Source: a bacterium (GTDB lineage Bacteria; Myxococcota_A; Bradymonadia; UBA7976; UBA1532). From it: a stretch of 64,000 nucleotides of DNA. Each line of letters begins with the position of its first letter. The first letter of the stretch is position 1. Below, in pieces: positions 18,901-26,000 of this stretch. The notes beneath the pieces are model-generated. The model did not search any database. It saw only the letters and a list, made by a program, of their open reading frames with translations, and was not told the DNA's origin. Where the stretch lies: assembly GCA_030427205.1 (NCBI GenBank), contig JAUHXC010000017.1, positions 147,807 through 211,806 of the forward strand, given 5' to 3'. The position numbers were made by a program, and so were the translations under genes.

Positions 18901-20056
18901 TGGCACCAAGATCGACGGCCTGCGCGCGCTGCTCGACGCCACCGCCGCCGACGACCTCGCGCTGCTGTGCGTCTTCTCGTCGGTCTCGGGCCGCTGCGGC
19001 AATACCGGGCAGTCGGTCTACGCGCTGTCCAACGAGATCCTGGCCAAGGTCTGCCTCGATCAGCGGCGGCGCCGGCCGGGCCTGCGGGTCAAGTCGCTCG
19101 GCTGGGGCCCGTGGGCCGGCGGCATGGTGACGCCCGCGCTGGCGAAGCACTTCGCGTCGCTCGGCGTGCCGCTCATCCCGCTGGACGTCGGCGCGCGCAT
19201 GATGGTCGACGAGCTGTCCGGCGCGCGGCCCGACGCGGTCGAGCTGGTGCTGGGCGGTGAGCCGCAGGCCGAGGCGCTGCGTATGGACGGCAGCGACGGG
19301 GCGCGGGTGACCCGCGAGATCCACGTCGACGACGACCTGCGCGCGCTGCTGGCGGGGCACGCGGTGGCCGGCGCGCCGGTGGTGCCGATGGCCCTGGTGG
19401 CCGAGTGGTTCGCCCGGCTCGCCCGGGCGGTGCGGCCGGGCTTCGTGGTGCGCGCGCTGCACGGCTTGCAGGTGCTCAAGGGCATCCGCCTCGACGGCGA
19501 CGCGGCGGTCGAGCGGCTGGTGGTCTCGGCCAGCGCCGGCGAGCGGGTGCAGTTGATGCTGCACGACGCCGCCGGTGTGCCGCGCTACCGGGCCGAGGCC
19601 GAGATGGGGCTGCCCGGCGTGATCGACGTCGAGCCGGCCGCCGCCCCCGACGGGCCCTGGGACCGCCCGATCTATGGCGGCGCGCTCTTCCACGAGGGGC
19701 GGTTCCAGGTCGTCGAGCGGGTCGACGGCGTCGCCGCCGGCGCGCTGGCGGCGACGCTCAACGGGGTCTGCCCCAGCTGGCCCGGCGAGTGGACCGTCGA
19801 CGTGGCCGCGCTCGACGGCGCCTTGCAGGCGGCGCTGCTGCTGACCGAGGCCGAGGCCGACGTGGCCAGCCTGCCGACCCGGGTCGAGACGGTGCGCCTC
19901 AGCGGCCACCCGCCAACCAGCGGGCCGCTGAGCTGCGTGCTGCTCTGCGGGGCGCGCAGCGCGGCCCAGGCCACCAGCCGGGCGGTCATCGGCGATCGGG
20001 AGGGCCGCCCGGTCATGGCGCTCTCGGGCATCACCACCGTCGCCCGCCCCCGATGA
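12983..20056 (+). CDS. pfaA: PUFA synthase subunit A: KS-MAT-ACPx5-KR-DH
   Basis: The product has 2357 residues. Domains in order: ketosynthase (about 10-470) with C212 in DAACAS and His in EAHGTGT and IGHTKAA; malonyl-acyltransferase (575-880) with FPGQGSQ and S673 in GHSFGE; an Ala/Pro linker; five tandem ACPs (1145-1590) with phosphopantetheine serines S1179, S1274, S1365, S1460 and S1548, each in LGIDSIKR; ketoreductase (about 1813-2093) with SGGARGVT and VYALSNE; and a C-terminal PKS-type dehydratase (2115-2357) with HxxxGxxxxP (HAVAGAPVVP) and DGALQ. It is the elongation core that uses malonyl units on several carriers at once. Its stop overlaps the pfaC start by 4 bp (ATGA). The domain set matches myxobacterial Pfa2. 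Confidence 0.95.
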   Translation: MSQTPPSPASQPIAVVGVSAFFPGSLDATGFWRDILAGRDLIDDVPPSHWLVEDYYDPDPSAPDKTYARRGGFLKHVDFDALGWGVPPNIIPATDTSQLLALILARRVLEDAAGGQFESMDRSRISVILGVTSAQELLASMVSRLQRPVWVKALRESGLPEDEVQAACDRIAAHYTPWQESSFPGLLGNVVAGRIANRLNTGGTNCVTDAACASTFSALAMGISELQLGTSDMVISGGVDTLNDIFMFMCFSKTPALSASGDCRPFSDKADGTMLGEGLGMVALKRLADAERDGDRIYAVIRGVGTSSDGRSKSVYAPVSAGQANALRRAYDRAGYGPETVELVEAHGTGTIAGDAAEFEGLRMVFDAAERSDRQWCALGSVKSQIGHTKAAAGAAGLFKAIMALHHKVLPPTIKIEQPNPKLRLEESPFALNTRARPWIRGADHPRRASVSSFGFGGSNFHVTLEEYTGATPAERLDPIEQRLVLISAADGPRVAAEARALAERCRTDADLRWLARQSQRAFDAHAAARAAVVVDGAEAARERLMALAGRIEKSPAEALRLPDGSVYATGPHAGEVAFVFPGQGSQAVDMGAELAMAFDAARAPWDRAATLGIDLHGVSFPRTGFADDQAARDAARLTATENAQPAIGCTSLSMLALLDAMGLEPARVAGHSFGEVTALYAAGVIGADDMLRIARRRGELMAAASSVPGAMLAVRADIDAVRAVAEAHPAVVVANHNGPRQVVLSGPVDAIDAVQKSLADAGLRGRRLPVSTAFHSPLVADARAPFAEFLAGVDFAAPARPVYANVTAAPHAADGVEARLAEQLVSPVRFVEMIEAMYADGVRTFVEVGPGAVLTGLIGRILGERPHRVVSLERKGRGGVESFLRAVGELSAAGLALDVEALWSRYRAPIDPATVKKARLAVPICGSNPGKPYPPPGGAADLPPPNPPRAVAKPAAPAPTPVETAPTPPRAPARPAAAVDPRPATPAPARPIATPVPARRPQAASAAPAVAVRRLAASPQGPSPDWLQAFEETQRQTARAHASYQEAMARSHEAFLETMQSGLSGLATMLGGGAPVAQAPVARHPVAPSPVAQAPIAQAPIAPAPIAPAPIAPAPVVATAPAPRPVAPRPAPAAPAAPARPAVDLKATMLAVVAEKTGYPADMLTLEMDLEGDLGIDSIKRVEILAAVREAAPGLPELDPGVLGTLATLGEIVAHMDAVLPSAPAAPAAPAAPARPAVDLKATMLAVVAEKTGYPADMLTLEMDLEGDLGIDSIKRVEILAAVREAAPGLPELDPGALGTLATLGEIVAHMDAVLPSAPAVPEPARPAVDLKATMLSVVAEKTGYPADMLTLEMDLEGDLGIDSIKRVEILAAVREAAPGLPELDPGALGTLATLGEIVAHMDAVLPSAPAGSAAPAAPAPSTADLQATMLAVVAEKTGYPADMLRLEMDLEGDLGIDSIKRVEILAAVREAAPGLPELDPGVLGTLATLGEIVAHLRAGAAPVASAPAMGLDLQRVMLDVVAEKTGYPADMLDLEMDLEGDLGIDSIKRVEILAAVQAAAPELPEIEPAELGALQTLGAIVERFRAAGAAPPAPTSATDPGATAPRGAAASEPTPPGLGRFELHPVDAPAAGFALPGLFDGDVLITPDGGGVAEALVSALTAAGVCARAVDSLPVGAERVIFLGGLRPVASIDDALAVDREAFAAARTVAQGAPALWVSVQDTGGAFGFAPMPEHRAWLGGLPAMTKTADLEWPDATTLAVDIERADRGAEQIADALAHELLRGGGEAEVGLRADGRRITLRSVAVPVERADDGFGAESVFVVSGGARGVTARCVVAWAEATAARFALLGRTPLSAEPACVAGIADDAGLKRALLSDARARGEMPTPAALGSTVRRILSGREIRATLAAIEAAGGQARYVAVDVTDGPAVAAALDGVRAEWGPITGVVHGAGVLADKRIAEKTDAQFERVFGTKIDGLRALLDATAADDLALLCVFSSVSGRCGNTGQSVYALSNEILAKVCLDQRRRRPGLRVKSLGWGPWAGGMVTPALAKHFASLGVPLIPLDVGARMMVDELSGARPDAVELVLGGEPQAEALRMDGSDGARVTREIHVDDDLRALLAGHAVAGAPVVPMALVAEWFARLARAVRPGFVVRALHGLQVLKGIRLDGDAAVERLVVSASAGERVQLMLHDAAGVPRYRAEAEMGLPGVIDVEPAAAPDGPWDRPIYGGALFHEGRFQVVERVDGVAAGALAATLNGVCPSWPGEWTVDVAALDGALQAALLLTEAEADVASLPTRVETVRLSGHPPTSGPLSCVLLCGARSAAQATSRAVIGDREGRPVMALSGITTVARPR
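16405..17745. repeat. Five tandem ACP-coding repeats (about 270-290 bp)
   Basis: Within pfaA, five consecutive ACP units repeat with spacings of 285, 273, 285 and 264 bp between their serine codons. The first four are nearly identical in DNA over their cores, including third-codon positions, while the fifth is more divergent. This pattern points to recent unit duplication or gene conversion among copies 1-4. Confidence 0.85.
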
Positions 20057-23000
20057 GCTTCGCGCCCATCGCCATCGTCGGGCGCGGCTGCATCGTGCCC
20101 GACGCGCCCGACCCGGCCGCCTTGTGGCGCGCGGTGGCCGCCGGCCGCGACCTCATCGACCGCGCGCCGGCCGGACGCTGGCGGCTCGACCCGGCGCGGG
20201 CCCTCGTCGGCGCCGACGGCGATCGCCGCGACCGGGCGTGGCACGATCGCGGGGGCTATGTCCGCGACTTCGCCTTCGACCCCGAGGGCTTCGCGGTGCC
20301 CGCCGCGGGGCTCGCCGGCCTCGACCCGGTCTATCTGTGGACCTTGCACGCCGCCCGCCAGGCGCTGGCCGAAGCGGGCGCCGTCGGCGGGCCGCGGGTG
20401 GCGGCGGTCTTCGGCAACCTGGGCTTCCCCAGCGCCGGCTTCGCCGCGCTCGCCGAGTCCCACTGGCTGGGCGGCCCGGCCGGCGACCCGCGCAACCGCT
20501 TCCACGGCAGCGGGCCGGCGCGCCTGCTCGAGACCGCGCTCGACATCGGCGCGGCCTTCTGCGTCGACGCCGCCTGCGCCAGCGCGCTCTACGCCATCAA
20601 GCTGGGCTGCGACCGGCTGCACGACGGCCGCGCCGATCTCGTGGTCGCCGGCGCGGTGCAGGCCGCCGACGACCTCTTCCTGCACGTGGGCTTCACCGCG
20701 CTCGAAGCGCTGAGCCCCAGCGGCCGCAGCCGACCGTTTCACGCCGACGCCGACGGCCTCGTCCCGGCCGAAGGCGCGGCGTGCCTCGCGCTCAAGCGGC
20801 TGGCCGACGCCCGCCGCGACGGCGACCGCGTGTTGGGGGTCATCCGCGGGGTGGGCCTGAGCAACGACGGCCGCGGCAAGGGCCTGCTCGCGCCCAGCCC
20901 CGACGGTCAGGCGCGGGCCATCGCGGCGGCCTGGCGCCAGAGCGGCCTCGACCCGCGGCGCTGCGGGCTGCTCGAGTGCCACGCCACCGGCACCTCGGTC
21001 GGCGACGCCGCCGAGCTGCAGAGCAGCGCCCGGGTCTTCGCCGGACACGCGGGCCTGCCCATCGGCTCGCTCAAGTCGAACCTGGGCCACCTGATCACCG
21101 CGGCCGGCGCGGCGGGCGTGCTCAAGGTGCTCGGCGCCTTCGAGGCCGGCGTCCGCCCGCCGACGCTGCACGTCGACCGGCCCAACCCGGCGCTGGGCGA
21201 GACCCCGTTCCGGCTGCTGACCGCCGCCGAGCCATGGCCCGCTGACGACTTGCGCGTCGCCGCGGTCTCGGCGTTCGGATTCGGCGGCAATAACGCCCAC
21301 CTCATCGTCTCGCAGGACGACCCGGGCATCGCCGAGACCGCGCCCGCGCCGGCCGACGGGTCGGTGGTCGTCGTCGCGCTGGGCGCGCGGGTCGGCGCGG
21401 CGCGCGAGCGGGCGGCGTTCACCGAGGCAGCGCTGGGCGAGCGGGCGATCGAGCCGCGGATCGACGGGGTCGACGTCGACCTGGTCGGGCTGCGCTTCCC
21501 GCCGGCCGATCTGAAGCAGGCGCTGCCGCAGCAGGTGGCGGTGCTCGCCGCCGCCCGCGAGGCCATGGGGGCGACCGCGACGCCCGCGGCGCGCACCGGC
21601 GTCTTCGTCGGCATGGAGCCCGACGCCGAGGTCACCCGCTACGGCGCCCGCTGGCGCGCCGCCGACGACGATCGCGACCGGCTGATCCCGGCGCTGCGCG
21701 CGCCGGGGGTGGTGGGCACGATGCCCAACATGCCCGCCAACCGCCTGAGCAGTCAGCTCGACCTGCACGGGCCGGCCTTCACCGTCTCGTCGGGCGCCGG
21801 CTCGGGGCTGGTGGCCCTCGACATCGCCGCCCGCGCCCTGCGCGCCGGTGAGCTGGACGCGGCGCTGGTCGGCGCGGTCGACTTCGGCTGCGAGACGGTG
21901 CACCGCGCGGCCTGCGCCGCGGTCGGCGCGCCCGAGCCGACGGGCGACGCGGCGGTGGTGCTGGTGCTCAAGCGCCGGGCCGACGCCGAGCGCGACGGTG
22001 ATGGGATCTACGGCGCGCTGGTCGACGGCCCGGACGGGCAGATGCTGGGCGAGTCGGACGCCGGCCGCGCGCTGGATGCGCGCCTGGGCCACGCGACCGC
22101 CGCCGCCGGGCTGGTGCACGCCGCCGCCGGGCTGGTCGGGCTGGCCCATCGGGTCGCGCCGGGCGGCGATCCGCTGATCGAGCCGACGCCCACGATCGGC
22201 GTGCAGATCACCGGCGCCCCGCCCATGACCTTCGCCGCCGTCGAGGGGCGGGCGCCGCGGCACCGGCGTCCCCCGCGCATCCACACCTGGGCCGCCGCCG
22301 ATCGCGCGGCGCTGCTCGCCGCCGTGCGCGCTGGAGAACCCGGCGGTCAGGGCCCCGCGCGGCTGGCCATCGTCGCCGACGACGCGCAATTCGCCGACCG
22401 GACGGCGCGGGCCATCGCCCACTTGCGCGACGGCGGCCCCGCCGGCCCTGGAGTGCACGTCAGAATGGCCCCTGTGGCCGGCCAGGTGGCCTGGGTGTTC
22501 GCCGGGGCCGGGGCCGCATACCGCGGCATGGGCCGCGACGTGCTGGCCGCCTTGCCCGGTCTGGGAGCCGTGGTGCGGCAGTCGAGCGCGCGGCTGCTGC
22601 CCGGTCTGGGCCGGTTCTGGGGCGCGGGCGAGGGCCCCGGCACGACGCTCGAGCAGCTCTGGGGCAGCTCGGCGCTGTGCCAGCTGCACGCCGCGCTGAG
22701 CCGCGACGTGCTCGGCCTGCGCCCCGACGCGGCGCTGGGCTATTCGTCGGGCGAGACCAACGCGCTGCTGGCGACGGGCGTCTGGCGCGACATCGACGGG
22801 CTGGTCGCCGACAGCGAGGCGTGCGGGCTCTTCGAGCGTGATCTGTCGGGTCGCTTCGAGGCGGTCGGCGGCGCCTGGGCCTGCTGGGCGGTGCGCGCGC
22901 CGCTGGAGGTCGTGCGCGACGCGCTCGCCGGGCATTCGAGCGTGCATCTGGCCATCGAGCACGGGCCGGACGACGGGGTGATCGCCGGCCGGCCCGAGGC

Positions 23001-26000
23001 CTGCGCCGCGGTTGTCGAGCGCCTGGGCCCCAACCGCTGTCGGCAGCTCGACTACACCGTCGCGGTGCACGTGCCCGAGCTGGCGGCGGTGCGCGATCGC
23101 TGGCTCGATCTGCACCGCCGGCCGACCCACCCCACGCCGGTGCGGATCTACGGCAACGCGCACCACGGGGCCTACACCCCCGGCAGCGAGGCCTGCGCGC
23201 GGGCGATCCTCGAGCAGGCCGACCGCCCGCTGGTGCTGCCGCCGACCATCGAGGCCGCCTGGGCCGACGGGGTGCGTATCTTCGTCGAGCACGGCCCGCA
23301 GTCGCACTGCACCCGCTGGATCCGCCGGATCATCGGCGAGCGCGACGGCCTGGCGGTGGCCTACGACCAGCGCGGTCGAGGCGTCGAGGCCACTTTGGAC
23401 GCCGTCGCCGCGCTGTGGAGCGCGGGCGTCGACGTCGATCTCCAGCGGCTCGACGCGGCGCTGGGCCGCGCGCCCGAGGCGCCGCCCACGCGGTCGATGA
23501 CGCTGCCCGGCCATTGGCCCGCCGTCGCGCCGCCGACGAGCGAGCCGCCTCTGCCCGCCGCCTCCCGACCCGCGCAGGCCGCCCCTGCGCCGGAGAGTAC
23601 GATGACCGTCGAAGTGATGGCCCCGGCCCCCTCGCTGCCGCCCAGTCTGATGGCGTCGGCGGCGTTGGCTGCGCCGCCGAGCCCGAGTCCGACCGCGCCG
23701 TCGAGCCCCAGCGCCGCGCCGCCCGAGCCCGCTGCGCCGGCGGCCGAGCCCACTGCGCCGGCGGCCGAGGCCAACCCCGTCGTCGCCGCCTGGCGCCGGC
23801 AGATCGAGCAGCTGGCGCACGCCCACGAGGCCTTCCTCGCCCGGCAGCAGGACGTGCACGGGCGCTTCCTGGCCCAGCGGGCCGACGCCACGCGGGTTTT
23901 GCTGTCGGCGGTGTCCGACGCCGGGCTCACCGGCGACGTGGCCGAATACGCGCCTGCTTCGGCCGCGCCGGCGGTCGTCCCGACGCCGCCGCCTGCCGTG
24001 GCGCCCGCCCCGACGCCTTCTACACTCGCTCCCGTCGCGGCGCCGGCCAGCCCCGAGCGGCCCGCCGCGCCCCCGCGCACGCCCGCGCCACCCAAGGCGC
24101 CCGCGCCGGCCGTCGAGACCCGCGCGCCGGTGGGCCCGACGTTCGACCGCGACGCCCTGATCGTGCACGCCGGCGGGCGCATCAGCCGCCTCTTCGGCCC
24201 CGCGTTCGCCGCCCAGGATGCCCGCGCGCGCCAAGTGCGCATGCCGCTGCCGCCGCTGCTGCTCGCCGATCGGGTCGTCGGCATCGACGCCGAGCCGGCC
24301 TCCATGGGCACCGGCACCATCTGGACCGAGACCGACGTCACCCGCGACGCGTGGTATCTGCACCAGGGGCACATGCCGCCGGGCGTGCTCATCGAGTCGG
24401 GTCAGGCCGACCTGATGCTCATCTCGTACCTCGGCGTCGACCTGAACGTGCCCGCCGACCGGGTCTATCGGCTGCTGGGCTGCACGCTGCGCTACCACGG
24501 CGACCTGCCGCGCTTCGACGAGACGCTGCGCTTCGACATCCACATCGACGGCCACGCGGCCCACGGTGACGTGCGGCTCTTCTTCTTCCACTACGACTGC
24601 CAGAACGGCGACCGCCCGCAGCTCTCGGTGCGCGACGGGCAGGCGGGCTTCTTCACCGACGCCGAGCTCGCCGAGTCGGCCGGCTGCCTGTGGACGCCCG
24701 CCGAGCAGGAGATCGTCGCGAAGCCGCGGCTCGACCGGCCGACGGTGCGCTGCACCCGCACGGCTTTCGACGCCGAGCAGGTGGCCGCCTTCGCCGCGGG
24801 CGAGACCCACGCCTGCTTCGGCCCGGGCTTCGAGAAGGCCCGGTCCCATGTGCGCAGCCCGCGCATCCAGGGCGGCCGCATGCAGCTCTTCGACCGGGTC
24901 ACCGACCTCGCGATCGAGGGCGGCCCGTGGGGCCGGGGCTATCTGCGGGCCGAGATGACGGTCACCCCCGACCGCTGGTTTTTCGACGGCCACTTCCATA
25001 ACGACCCCTGCATGCCCGGCACCCTGATGTTCGAGGGCTGCACCCAGGCGATGGCCTTCTACATCGCCGCGCTGGGCTACACCCTCGACCGCGACGGCTG
25101 GCGCTTCCGCCCGGTGCCCGAGCTGGACTACGCGCTGCAGTGCCGCGGGCAGGTCACCCCCGAGAGCCGGCTGCTGGTGACCGAGGTCTTCGTCGAAGAG
25201 GTGGTCGACGGCCCGCACCCGACGCTCTACGCCGACCTGCTGTGCACCGTCGACGGGCTCAAGGCCTTCCACGCGCGCCGCGTGGCCATCGAGCTGGTGC
25301 CCGCCTGGCCGCTCGACGCGCGCCCCGAGCTGCTGGAGATCCCCGAGCATCCGGGGCCCATCGCCGAGGTCGACGGCTTCCGCTTCGACTACGCCTCGCT
25401 GCTGGCCTGCGCCTGGGGCCGCCCGAGCGACGCCTTCGGGCCGATGTACGCCCGCTTCGACGGCCCGCAGCGGGTCGCCCGCCTGCCCGGCCCGCCGTAT
25501 CACTTCCTCAGCCGGGTGGCCCGGGTGAAGGGCGAGATCGGCGTGATGCAGGCCGGCGCCGAGGTCGAGGTGCACTACGACGTGCCCGAGTCGGCCTGGT
25601 ACTTCGAGAACAGCGGCGGGGTGATGCCCTACGCGGTGCTGCTCGAAGCGGTGCTGCAGCCGTGCGGCTGGCTGGCCTCGTACGTGGGCTCGGCGCTCAC
25701 CGTCGACGGCGAGCTGGGCTTCCGCAACCTCGACGGCAAGGGCGTCGTGCACCGCGAGATCGGGCCCGGCGCGGGCACGCTGGTGACCCGGGTAAAGCTG
25801 GAGAGCGTCTCGGCGACCGGCGGCATGATCATCGAGTCGTTCACCGTCGACTGCACGCTCGACGGCGCGCCGGTCTATACGCTCGAGACCGTCTTCGGCT
25901 TCTTCCCGCCCGCCGCGCTGGCCAATCAGGCCGGGCTCGCGGTGAGCGCCGAAGCGCGGGCCTTCTTCGACCGGCCGGTGAGCCGCGCGCGAGAGCTGAG

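Noticed and set aside
19405..20052. Upstream extension of the pfaC frame inside pfaA
   Set aside because: It overlaps the PfaA dehydratase in another frame and is Arg-rich. The ATG at 20053 in the ATGA overlap starts the KS motif AIVGRG directly.
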